Assembly: GCA_029783825.1 (NCBI GenBank)
Contig: JAREIK010002254.1
Location: 2,073,660 to 2,137,659 of the forward strand
Direction of reading: 5' to 3'
From: Sapria himalayana
Taxonomy: Eukaryota; Streptophyta; Magnoliopsida; Malpighiales; Rafflesiaceae
Length of the DNA: 64,000 bases
Positions 1-11,475 of the stretch are shown in pieces (position 1 is the stretch's first letter; each line of letters starts with the position of its first letter). Under the pieces are notes generated by a model. The model was not told the DNA's origin, did not search any database, and saw nothing but the letters and a program-made list of their open reading frames with translations. The translations under genes and the position numbers were made by a program.

Positions 1-1790
1 CTATATTTTGTATCTATCTATCTAAACTATGTATATTTTTTAGCAATAAATCTGTCTATCATCTACATATACATATATGTATGTTTTTCTATTTATCTAT
101 GTATTAATTTGTTTAACTTTCTATCAATATATATATATATATTCTATCTATTTATCTACAATCTAACTATTTGTCTATGTAATTGTGTATCTCTCTAGCT
201 ATCTATCTATTTTTCAATCATCAATTAACTATATGTATATTTATATGTCTATCTATCGATATTTTCATCTATTTTTTATCTATCTATATGAATATATATG
301 TGTAAATCTATATAGATATCTTATATATTTGTCTACCTATATGCCTATTTATCAGTCTATCTACATTATTTATCTATTTATCTATTTATTATCTATCTAT
401 CTATATATCTATCAATCTATCTATCTGTATATCTATTTGTCTATCTATCTCTTTATCTATTTTTTCTATTTATATATATCTCTTTATCTATCTATCTATC
501 TTTTAATCTATCTGTCTATGTAATACTTTATCTATCTAATTGTTTCTCCATCTTTTTATATGTCTATAAATCTGTCTATCATCTATTTATAAATCTATCT
601 ATCTATATTTCTATGTATTTATCTTTCTATTTGTCTATCTATAAATCTAAATATCTATCTATATATGTATCTATTTGTCAGTCTATCTATCTGTCAGTCA
701 ATCTGTCTGTTTTATCTATCTATCTGTCTATATAATGTTTATATTTTCATCATATATCTTATATCTATGTGTCTATCTATCTATCTGTCTATCAATTTGT
801 CTATATATATGTCTATTAATCTCTCTATCATTCTATTTATAATATGTCTATTAATCTTCTATCACTCTATCTATCAATCTGTCTATCCATCTGCCTATCT
901 ATTGATCTATATATCCATCCTTTTTATTTTCTTTCTATAAATCAATCAATCAATTTGTCTATCTATTAGTTTATCTATATCTATTTGTCATTTTTCTATT
1001 TGTCTATCTGTTTATTTTTTTATCTATTTATCTATAAATCAAGCTAACTATCCTGTTTGTTTATCTTTTTGTCTATACTTTATCTATATATCTACATATC
1101 TTTCTATCTATCAATTTGTTTATATATTTGTCTATATATAAGTCTATTTATCTATTTGTCTGTCTGTCTATTATTCTAATTATATATCTATCTATTAATT
1201 TATCTATCTTTCAATCTGTCTGTCTATCTAACTATGTATCTTCTATCTATCATTCTTTCTATATATATTTGTATGTGTCTGTCTATCTTTATGTATATAT
1301 ATATATATATATATATATCTCTCTCTCTCTCTTTCTATATTTCACACTATGTCTATTTATCTAACTATGTCTATTTATATATTCTTTCTATTTATATATA
1401 TATCTATCTATCATTCTTTCTATCTGTATGTATCTCTCAATCTATCTATCAATCTATATATATGTCTATTTATCTGTCTAATTATCAGTCTATATATAAG
1501 TCTATCTATCTTTCTATTTATCTATCTATCTATCTATCTATCTATATATCTATCTAAATATCTATCTTTATATCTATGAATTATGTAACTGTCTATCGAT
1601 CTATCTATCTATATATCTATCTATCTATCTATCTATCTATATCTATCTATCTATTTTTCTATCTTTATATCTATCTATCTTCTAACTAACTATTTATTTA
1701 TAATCTATTTGTCTATCTATCTATTAATCTATTTATCTATCTTTCTGTCTGTCTATCTATTTATCAATCTATCCATCTATCTATCTAATA

Positions 1791-1853
1791 ACATGTTGAT
1801 ATATATATATTAGATATATATATATATATATATATATATCTATATCAACATGT
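1791..1853. repeat. 63-bp near-perfect palindrome with TA core
   Basis: The ends are ACATGTTGATATA and its exact reverse complement TATATCAACATGT, enclosing an alternating TA core with a single TTAGA interruption. The sequence departs from the surrounding tetranucleotide lattice and would extrude as a long hairpin. It could be a tiny inverted-repeat element or an expanded palindrome; no coding capacity. Confidence 0.8.
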
Positions 1854-3570
1854 ATTTCTTTATATCAACTATCTTTCAATCTATCTATCTATCTATCATT
1901 CATTCTATCAATATGTCTATTTTTTTATCTATCTATCTATCATCAATTTATCAATCATCAATCAATCTGCCTATTTATCTCTCTATTTAACTGGTATTCT
2001 ATCTGTCTATTTATTTATTAATCTATATGATATTCTATCCATCTATCTTTCTATCAATCTATACTATCAACCTATCAATTTGTAAATCTATCATTTTGAT
2101 ATTATTTTATCGACCCTATATAATAATCTGGACTATCTATCTAGCAATTAATTTTATATATATATCTATCTATCTATATATTTATCAATCAATCTATCTA
2201 TCTATCTATCTCTTTAACTATATGTTTATCAATCTATAATCATTTGTCTATCATTTGTCTTCAATTTGTCTTGTCAATTTGTCTTTCAATTTGTCTGTAA
2301 TTTTGTTGTATGAATCTTTCTATCAATATACGATCAATAATCTATCAATCTATTAAGAATCTGTCTATCTATTTGTTTATATATATATCTATCTATTTAT
2401 ATTGTGTATCTATCGTTTTATTTATCTTTCTATCTCTCTTTCTATCTATCAATCTTTTTATCTATATATCTTACTATCTCTCTTTCTATGTATATATCTA
2501 TCTGTCTATCTATCAGTTTATATATCTATCTAATTTTTATTTATCTATCCAATCTATCTCTCTATCTATCTGTCTATCTCTATGTCTATCAATCTGTCTA
2601 TCTATCTGTGTATTTACCATTTATCATTCTTTTTTATTTTTTTTTAATAATCAAATAATCTAATGGGTTTATAATTGTCTATATATGACTATCTATCTAT
2701 CTACCTTTCTATTTGTTTGTCTAGCATCAATCTACTTGTCTATCAATCTATCTATTTATCTATCTATCTGTATTTCTATCAATCTACCTGTCTATCTATC
2801 TATCTATCTATTTGTATATATATCTATCTATCTATATTTCAATATATCTATCTATTTATCTTTCTATCTATCTGTCTGTTATTTCTATCTATCTTTCTCT
2901 ATCTTTCTCTATCTATCTATCCTTCTATTTTGTCTATCTATCTATTTACTCTTTTTTTCAATCTATCTATCTATCTTTCCAATATTTTCTCTCAATCTGT
3001 ATATGAATATAATATCAATCAATCTATACACCTTTCTATCCATCTATCTATCTATTTGTCTATCTATATATCTATCTATATATCTATATGTCTATATTTA
3101 TGTCGATCTATCTAACTATATTTATTTCTATCTGTCTATCTATTTATTTATCCTATCTGCCTATCTAAATATCTAAATATCTAAATATCAAACTTTCTTT
3201 CTCTCTATCTAAATGTCTTTCTATATGTCTATCTATCAGTCTATCTATCTATTAGACAAATCTATATGTATATCTTTCAATCTATCTATCTTTCTATATT
3301 TCTATCAATATATTTATTTATCTATCCATCTATTCATCTATCTCTTTATATATTTATTTCTTTCTCTCTATCTATTTATCTTTTTATTAATTTGTCTCTT
3401 TATCTTTCTATCATTCTATTGATCAATCTATATATTAATCTATCTCTCAATCTTTGTATCCATCTTTCAATCTTTCTTTCTATCAATCAATCTATTATTA
3501 TATCTATCTATTTATCTACATATCTATCTATGTATCTATCTGTCTATCTTTCTATCGTATATCTAACTAT

Positions 3571-3670
3571 GCAAAGCAAGATTCTCAAAGCGAGGTTCTT
3601 CGAGTTAGCGAAGCAATGTAGTAGCAACGAAGCCCTATGTACGATAATGCTAAGCCAAGGATGCTCCGCC
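3571..3670. other. 100-bp non-repetitive island inside the array
   Basis: Exactly 100 bp of complex sequence, about 48% G+C by count, sits between array sequence on both sides with abrupt edges. Words such as GCGAGGTTCTTCGAG and GAAGCCCTATGTACG share nothing with the 4-bp lattice. The forward frame is open through the island but merges into the repeat on both sides, and I recognise no protein or tRNA box. It may be filler DNA from elsewhere in the genome or an organelle, but that is a guess. Confidence 0.6.
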
Positions 3671-4532
3671 TTATCTTTATCTATCTGTCTATCTTTCTAT
3701 CATTCTATCTACCTATCTCTCACTCTATCTATCTATCCATCTATATATGTTTCTATCTCTCAATCTATCTATCTATCTATCTATCTATCAATCAATCTAT
3801 CTATCTGTATATCTATTTATATGTTTATCTATCATTCTATCTATCTCTCTTTATATCTATCTATATATCTTTCTATCTATCTCTCTATCTCTCTATCTAT
3901 TTATCTATATATCTTTTTATGTACTTTTCTATTTATATGTATATCTATCTATATATCTATCTGTCTATCTATCTATCTATATATTTGTATATCTATCTAT
4001 ATATTTGTATATCTATTTATTTGTCTATCTGTCTGTTTGTTTATCAATTTGTCTATCTATTTGTCTATCTATCCGTCTATCTATCAATGAATTTTCTATC
4101 CATCTATCTGTCAGTCTAATTCTCTACCTATAGTCTATCTATCAGTCTACCTAACTAACTAACTAACTATCTGCCTATCTATCTTTCTATATATCTATAT
4201 ATCTTTCTATCTGTCTATCTATGTATCAATCTATCTATGAATTTGTCTATCTATCTATCTAGTTAACTTTTTATCTATCTATCAGTCTATTTGTCTATAT
4301 TTCTTTCTATCTATCTTTCTATCTATTTTGCTAAAAATCTATTGATATATAAGTCCATCTATTTATCTATTGATTTTCAAACTATATACCTATGTATCTA
4401 TTGGTTATCTATATGTCTATCTACTTATCTCTTTTTCTATTTATTTATCTATCTATTTGTATGTCTATCTATCTGTCTTTCTATATATCTATCTATCTTT
4501 CTGTATATCTAGGTGTCTATCTATCTATATAA

Positions 4533-4960
4533 TACTACAAAAAATCCCAAACACTAGGGACAATTCCTTAGCCACTCGGAGTTTTCTTTTGCTAAATGGC
4601 ATATAAAAATGGATTAACAATGGAAGCATTCCCAATCTAAAGTGCTCGTCGCTATAAATTAGCGACAAAAATATCCTATCTAAAAAATTTTAGCGACAAA
4701 AATATCCCTAGCTAAAATAATAAATTATTTACCTAAATTAGCAAGCTAAATGAGAGTTTCCATCGCTAAATGGATATGAAATATAAGCTTTCCCAATCTA
4801 GTGTGCTCATCACTAAAAATTAGCGAGGGAAATAGCCCATAGCAAAAAAATTTTAGCAACAAAAAAATCCTTAGCTAAAATATTAATTTCCCTATCTAAA
4901 TTAATAAGGGAAAAATCCCTAGTTAAATTAACAAGAGAAAATTCCCTAGCTATTTTCATT
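4533..4960. repeat. Element A left terminal inverted repeat and subterminal repeats
   Basis: After the terminal repeat come many short motifs in both orientations built on TTAGCGACAAAAATATCC and CCTAGCTAAA. In CACTA elements such subterminal repeats bind the TNPA-like protein and bring the ends together. The same motif family appears at the right end (13160-13872) and at 52549-52940 in element B. Confidence 0.75.
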
Positions 4961-5399
4961 TCAAAACTTTTTTCAAAAATTATTTTTTTTAAAAAAATTT
5001 AATTAAATAATTTAATATTTTTATATTAAATTGAATAAAAATAGAAACTATAAACAATAATTTATAATTAACAAAAAATAAAATTATATAATAAATTATT
5101 CTGATTCAATATTTGAAATAATTCAAACAAAAACATAACAAAATTTTATTGCATCTTATTCATCAATGTATCTATCGACAATGCATAAAGTATAATCTAT
5201 CCATTCATTGATATTGTTTTCTTTCCCTCTGCTCCTCCGATCACCATCTTTCTGCTGCGACAAAGCTATCCAAGTTGCGATGTGTCTTCTCTCATGAAAA
5301 ATCCCTTCACCTATACAAGCTTTGTATGGGGAACAATGCGGTACCATGACTATATGAAATTTAAACAGTCAATCAAATCAAAATAAATAAATAAAAAAA

Positions 5400-5996
5400 G
5401 TTATGTTTTCATAAATATATAATACTACAATATATTTGTACATATATACTATAGTGTATATGTACATATATACTAGGATTTTCACTCGTTACATGTATTC
5501 CTGAAGTATATCTAAATATATTCTACACTATTATATCTACATATATACTCAGTATAGATGTAAATATATACTATAGTTTTATATGTACATATATACTCAG
5601 TATATGTATATATGTATATACATACTGAGTACATATGTATTTAGTATATATTTACATATAATACTACAAAATTATTTGTTCTTATATACTAAGTATAAAT
5701 GTACATATACTATAGTATTATATTTACATATAAACTGAGTATATATGTACAATATTGCATTATTATATGTACATATATACTAAGTATATATGTACATATA
5801 ATACTACAGAATTATATGTGCTTATATATTGAGTATATGTACATATACTGTAGTATATTTGTTGATATACTAAGTATATAAGTACATATATGCTATAGTA
5901 TTATATGTATATATATACTAAGTATATACTTACATTTATACTTCAGTATATACATATATATATTTTGTAGTATATATGTGCATATATACATAGTAG

Positions 5997-6034
<38 letters not shown>

Positions 6035-6060
6035 TATAGTATAGATATATACTGTAGTAT
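5400..6060. repeat. AT-rich palindromic repeat tract (TACATATATACT words)
   Basis: Degenerate repeats of TATATGTACATATA, ACTAAGTATATA and ATACTACAG in both orientations, with high self-complementarity. The same composition occurs at 53400-53570, 54640-54815 and 55870-56060 in element B, always just before the island position. The ORFs here are low-complexity artefacts. Confidence 0.7.
6000..6031. repeat. (AC)n microsatellite
   Basis: About 15 uninterrupted AC dinucleotides within the AT-rich palindromic tract of element A. Confidence 0.95.
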
Positions 6061-6699
6061 ATACTACAAGAAAGCCTAAAAAAAACAACGAAAAAATTAC
6101 AAAAAATTGCAATGCACAGGAGGACGTAGATCTGCATGAAATAAGAGTGTCAAAAACAAATCTGCATTTGCGTGGGACCAGAATTTTTTTGTCCATCTCA
6201 CATCTTCAAAAGCTAAGGTGTTGTTCCTCTCACCAAGAGCACAAACCAAACCTTTTACATACCTATTATAAGCTAAAACTCTACCCAAAATATTTGGGTA
6301 CACAAACATATTTACAGATATATAAAAATCATAATTACAGAGATGAACAAACACAAATCTGAGTTGATAGTCATACAACATCAAAAAATATCTAAAATAT
6401 GTCCAACACTGATGTTTAGAGAGAAAGAGAGTGCAAAAAAACAAAATGTTTCAGGAATAATGAAGATATTAGAACTCGACCTCCTTTTGATCCAGCTGAA
6501 ATCAGGAAAGATGGGACTCGTGCATAGGACGGACCGTGGCAATGTTTGAAGGTTTTGAATCAGAATTTTTTAGTGCATCTTACATCAAATGTCTTGCAAA
6601 GATTCATTATTAGATTAATCGGCAAAGAAAAGAACAAAATTAGAATAAAGATAAATGATACCTCAAATGATGAACAATTTGTAAGCCCCCCAAAGATTT

Positions 6700-7261
6700 T
6701 CTTAGTCTGTAGTGCATTATTCAAAAAAGATATATATTTTACAAGTATATTATTAGCTACTCAAGTAACTATATGTATTTCATAATCTCAGATATTGATT
6801 CTCTAATCCTATGAAATACATTGCTTGTGGATGCATAGATATCGTAATATGTAGCATAGATGTTGCATTAATTATGATGTGATAAGGTGTGGGCAACAAG
6901 ATGTAAATATTAGTTACACAAATATAAATTCATTTCAAAATATTTTATAATATTTTTTTTCATCATTTAAATCAAAATGATAACTTGTTTTAGTGTTATT
7001 AATATCATGTATTGTAGCAATCACAAATATTATTGGCTCATAAAATATTTCATTTTGGGCCTTTGTATTCCCCACCATATGTGCTTTGGTATATTAATTA
7101 TAAAATATTTACAAAAAAATAACTCATTTTCATGTTTAGTAAAAAATGTTTAAAAATAAGATATTTCTATTTTAGTATACTATAAATGTTCCTTAGATTT
7201 ATTGTCACTATATACATATAAAGTGAAAATTTATATATATAGCATATATTTATGTATATAG
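6700..7261. other. AT-rich interval without recognised feature
   Basis: Unique AT-rich sequence inside element A. I see no conserved motif, no open frame of note and no repeat structure. Confidence 0.6.
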
Positions 7262-7298
7262 AATATATGTATGTATGTATTTAGCATATTTTTATGCA

Positions 7299-7333
<35 letters not shown>

Positions 7334-7755
7334 GTAAGTATCTAGTATATATGTATGTATCTATGTATGTGTTTGTGTATATATATATATATATAATTAT
7401 AGTATATACACATATATATATATATATGTATGTATGTATATATATGCGTGTGTGTATATATGTATGTGTATACATGTGTATGTATGTATGTATATGTATA
7501 CATGTGCATGTATGTATGTATGTGTATACATGTGTGTGTATGTATGTATGTGTATACATGTGTGTGTATGTATGTATGTATGTATATATTTATGTATGTA
7601 TATATATATATATATGTATGTATGTAAGTATATTTATGCATGTATGTATATATACATATATGTATGTATGTGCATATATATATATGTGTGTGTGTTTGTA
7701 TGCATATGTTTGAATATTTTTTAAAAACATTATAGTTTTCAACCTGAAACATACA

Positions 7756-7786
<31 letters not shown>
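7262..7786. repeat. TGTA/TATG and (AC)n microsatellite tract
   Basis: From 7262 to about 7720 the sequence is a mixture of ATGT, GTAT and TGTG words with (TA)n runs. A (CA)n run of about 15 units follows at 7757-7786. It is unlike the TCTA lattice outside element A. Forward and reverse open frames of up to 146 codons are Tyr/Val/Cys- or His/Thr-repeating translations of the microsatellite. Confidence 0.9.
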
Positions 7787-7789
<3 letters not shown>

Positions 7790-8039
7790 AACTATCCTCA
7801 AAACATTAGTGGTTTTTATATACTTTTAACACCATTTGTGTTTTTTTTGACTATATGTACTAAAGAGGAAGATATATTTTCAATATAAACTATCATGAAC
7901 TTGAATTTTAAATTTTGTTTATAGACAGAATATAATAAGAGAGATAATTTTTATTTCCAAATTTTAATTTTCAAAGATATGAGAAATTGTGTTTTTCATG
8001 AATATTTTATAATTAGTTTATGAAAACATCTAGTATATG

Positions 8040-8880
8040 CAGTTATAAATAATTATATATAGTTAACCATATATATATATTCATACAAGTAGGTATATGT
8101 AGTTATACATAAATGTATATAACATTATAAACAAATATATAGATTTACATATATGTATACAAAGTTATAAATATAGTTATATTTAATTATATATAGTTTT
8201 ATATAGTTATAAAAATATTTATATATAGTTATACACATATAGTTAAACATAATATTTTATGTTGTTATACTTGTAATTATAAAACTGGTTACATGTTATA
8301 CATATAGTTACACATTTAGTTAAACTTATATTTATACATGTAGGTATATATATTGTTTCATTTAATTTTATATATTTATACATATTGTTATGTATAGTCA
8401 TAGATATAGTAAAATACATTTTTATATATTAATATATAAAAATGTATATTAAATATATGTTGTAAATAATATATAAAAATTATTATATTTAAATATATTT
8501 ACAAATATATAGATTTACAAATATGTATACATAGTTAAAGATATAGTTATATTTAATTATATAGAGTTTTATATAGTTATACAAATATTTATATATAGTT
8601 ATACACATATAGTTAAACATAATGTTGTATATTGTTATACATGTAATTATAAATATAGTTACATGTGGTTATAGATTTAGTTACACATTTAGTTAAACTT
8701 ATATTTATACATGTAGGTATATATTTTTTTCATTTACTTTTATATATTTATACATATAGTTATGTATAGATATAGATATAGTAAAATACATTTTTTTATT
8801 TTTATATATAAAAATGTATTTTAAATATATGTTGTAAATAATTTATAAAAATTATTAATATTTAAATATATTTAAATATC
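8040..8880. repeat. AT-rich internal tandem repeat (TATAGTTA type), element A copy
   Basis: Two diverged units with a period of about 373 bp; the word TAGTTACACATTTAG recurs at 8305 and 8678. Units are made of TAGTTATACATATAG-like words and AATATATGTTGTAAAT. The same repeat occurs as several longer units in element C (29215-31500) and once in element B (61376-61850). Confidence 0.75.
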
Positions 8881-10514
8881 AAAACATTTGAAGCAATTCA
8901 ATTTCATGCTACGTGTTTCAAGATATGCATCTCATAAATCAAATTGTTAAAAAAATGATATGGCATAATTTGATAATTAAAAAAATTATGATTGAGAAAA
9001 ATTAAAATGTTAATAGTCTGCCACATAATTTTGATATATTCTACATGGAATATAATTTGATATATTTTAGATGTCTTTTCATGTTTTAAAAAAGCATACC
9101 TAGAAAAAATAAAAGTATTATTCTAAATGTATATTTATTAAAATATAATATAATGATCATAAAAAAAGCAAGCATCATGGAATGTTAATTAACATTATCA
9201 AATATCTTGTTAATAGGATAGTATAGAAAATAACTAATAATGATGTTAAACATCATTATAAAAAATTGTGAAAATCATTCGAAATTATCGAAACATGAAA
9301 TAACATATTTTCAAATAAATCTTAAAATATCATTAAATGCATAAAAAATCTATCAATAATATTTAATTTATTGTATCAAAGAGTGAACACTAAGAAAAAT
9401 ATTGATGAGTATTCTCCAAATTTCAATCAACATGCATCAAAAATCTTAGAACACAAAAAGAAACATTTATAATTTATCAATAACATTAGTGACAATGAAA
9501 CACAATAGAAATATTGATAATATATTTCCATGAAATTTATAGATTTTTATTAAAAAACATTGTGCCTCCCAATATAAATATCTAAAACATACAACATATC
9601 TAATACTTACATCAATGATATTTATAACATCAAACAAATTTCAGTGTCATTAACCCTAATTGAATTATGAAAAATTTTAACTAATATTTTTATAAAAATG
9701 TGCTCTAAATATTATTAGTTATAAATATAATCTAATATTTTCAAAAAAAAATCATTGAACAAATTTTAAAGTTTCTGAATAATATGGAAAAACATAAGGC
9801 TTCATGGAAGAAAAATAATGTAACATCATATAAAGAAAAATTTTACTAATCCTTCTCTTCTACCTACCAAACATAGATGATTTAGCTCTTTCAAATTATA
9901 ATTGACTATTAAGGACCAATTTTTTTAGAAGAATAATGATTAAAAAAATTTGATAACAAAGATGCACTTTTATAAATTTAAAACTTCAATATTCAAAATC
10001 ATGATATTATCAAGAATATCTTATGAAAATTAAAATTTGATTCATCTATTGTCCTAGCAAATAATTGGATAAGTATGAATTTTTAAAATTATGAGCTCTA
10101 ACATAATAAAAAAATTTACCTACTCACATCAACTACTCTATTGCATGTTTATTGATCCTAGTTTATATTGTGATAATCATTAATACTACTTATCTCTGGT
10201 TCATAATATGAGTGTCATTAAATCAGACACGAGCTTAATTTGATCACCAACAAAAGTTCAAACTACACTAGTAATAATGGAAAAGAGCTATTATGTATTT
10301 AAATGATTGAATTATATAAAGATACCTATTGTATACAAGTGCAAAAAAAAGCTATTTTAGATATACATAAAGTAATGAAAAAGTCACAATCCTAAATTAT
10401 TCTAGCCTAAATGCTAGTTTAATGTTTGATCTACAAATCACTCCTATAACTAATTTGAAAATTAATTAAATGTGAATGCTAATTGAATGCATATTTTTTT
10501 TTCTTTAATACTTC
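8880..10514. other. AT-rich interval, no recognised gene
   Basis: Unique, stop-rich AT sequence in element A with no open frame of interest on either strand. It lies directly downstream, in minus-strand sense, of the copia RNase H remnant, so part of it could be decayed retrotransposon terminal sequence. I could not recognise a long terminal repeat. Confidence 0.5.
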
Positions 10515-10875
10515 TCTTCATGTTGAAATATGTTTGTCAATAACTCCCAACATGCTAAGGTGCATGTGAATCACTAAGGCTTATAATTTTCTAGTTAATA
10601 AATTTGTGATTTGCTTTCATGGTTACATATAAGATGTTTTGACTTTTCAAATTTGGATTTTCTAATTGATTATGTGACAATCTAATTCAATATATTTCTT
10701 GTGCTCATGGAAAACAAAGTTGGTAGCAATGTGCAAGGTTATGTGACCATCACAAAATAAATTTGCTACTTCCAAATGAGAAACTTGTCAATCCTTCAAC
10801 AAGTATCTCAACCAAGTGAGTTCGTAGGTAAATGCAAACTCAGACCAATTTTCTGCCTATACTAATGATATTTAC
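10515..10875 (-). pseudogene. Ty1/copia polyprotein remnant: RNase H C-terminal region
   Basis: The minus strand translates to a decayed Ty1/copia RNase H domain. In order I read AEN near 10862, ELTWLRYLLKD, VANLFCDGHITLHIATN, FVFHEHKKYIELDCHII, then after stops ALVIHMHLSMLGVID. These match the family's conserved AEAEYRA, LLKDL, DNQAALHIA, HERTKHIEIDCHFV and C-terminal LGV(I/L)D signatures. RNase H removes RNA from the cDNA hybrid during retrotransposition. At least three stops interrupt it, and integrase and reverse transcriptase are absent, so this is a dead fragment. It probably entered element A by nested insertion followed by deletion. An unrelated 62-codon plus-strand ORF overlaps part of it and is not supported. 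Confidence 0.8.
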
Positions 10876-11287
10876 ACCTTTGATTGTTTCTCACACTTCT
10901 ATGGCACAAATAACTTACCAAAAAAGTATAATAACTTATCAATTACTATTGTTTAATTCGATAGCTTTCTATATTGTAATCATATTCAGAGACAACAAAA
11001 ATAGAACTCATAAACATTAGGATTTGTGTTTTCCCAAGTTACAGAAGCAGAAAACATTAAGCATACTTATTTTTCTTAAGATAAAGAAGCAGAAAACAAT
11101 ATGCAAACATTTAGTATTTAAAATCAATAAAACTCTAAAAATTAAATAGTTAAAAAAACATAGTTTACTCTAACCATTTATTATTTTATTAATGGTGTAG
11201 AGTCAAAATGATATAATGATATGAAAATAGAAGAAAAGAGAAAAAAAATTGGTGGAAAATTAAAAAAAATAAAACCCAAATATTCTA

Positions 11288-11475
11288 TAAAAACCAAACT
11301 GCGCCCATATGAACATGATCTGTAATGTCCTCGTAAAACTTCCGATCGGCTATTGCCGCAGCTTGTGGTAGCAAAAATCCTGAGATGTGCTCATCCTCTT
11401 CTCCTCGCCTCCTCAAGTCAACTTGAACCTTCCCTCACTAAATATTGATAGTCACAAAATCATGAGCTCTTAAGT
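11288..11475 (-). pseudogene. Coding-like fragment of unknown origin inside element A
   Basis: This patch of about 190 bp is much richer in G+C than the sequence around it. On the minus strand one frame reads GGDLRAHDFVTINI, two adjacent stops, then GKVQVDLRRRGEEDEHISGF followed by LLPQAAAIADRKFYEDITDH and VHMGAVWF before a stop. Apart from the TAG-TGA pair the frame is continuous for about 60 codons, with charged and hydrophobic residues balanced as in a real exon. I do not recognise the protein. CACTA elements often pick up host exons, so a captured gene fragment is the simplest reading; a decayed transposon gene is the alternative. No start, splice site pair or complete domain can be shown. 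Confidence 0.45.

Larger units (their letters stand above)
1..4532 (+). repeat. Degenerate TCTA/TCTG (GATA/GACA) tetranucleotide array, block 1
   Basis: Almost every base belongs to a 4-bp lattice of TCTA with single-base variants TCTG, TCAA, TTTA, TTTG and short (TA)n runs. Read on the other strand it is GATA mixed with GACA, the composition of Bkm-type satellite. Because neither TCTA nor its variants make stop codons often, all three forward frames stay open and encode repeating Leu-Ser-Ile-Tyr; the reverse strand (TAGA) is full of stops. I see no codon bias, domain or start context, so these frames are not called as genes. The block is cut at its right edge by CACTA element A and resumes beyond it. 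Confidence 0.95.
5140..6700. repeat. Internal block shared by elements A and B
   Basis: This stretch aligns by eye with element B. The segment at 5150-5390 (CATAAAGTATAATCTATCC, CTCTGCTCCTCCGATCA, AAGCTTTGTATG) recurs at 53140, 54370 and 55615. The segment from about 6255 (CTTTTACATACCTATTATAAG, CTAAAACTCTACCCAAAA) recurs near 54085, 55325 and 56535. The downstream part at 6380-6690 matches 56650-56940. In A the unit is single; in B the 5' part is tandemly tripled. At the place where B has a GC-rich trinucleotide island, A instead has about 190 bp of ordinary sequence. No gene is supported. Confidence 0.75.

Noticed and set aside
3571..3670. tRNA gene or tRNA-derived SINE in the island
   Set aside because: GGTTCTTCGAG resembles a B box only loosely, there is no A box at the right distance and no cloverleaf could be drawn.
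3266..4090. Open frame of 274 codons covering the 100-bp island
   Set aside because: It is repeat translation on both sides of the island; the island's own 33 residues match nothing I know and have no independent start or stop.
7294..7782. Tyr/Val/Cys-rich plus-strand and His/Thr-rich minus-strand frames
   Set aside because: Direct translations of TGTA/TATG microsatellite, open in several frames on both strands.
10832..11020. 62-codon plus-strand ORF (MQTQTNFLPILMIF...)
   Set aside because: It lies partly antisense to the recognisable copia RNase H remnant and shows no motif.
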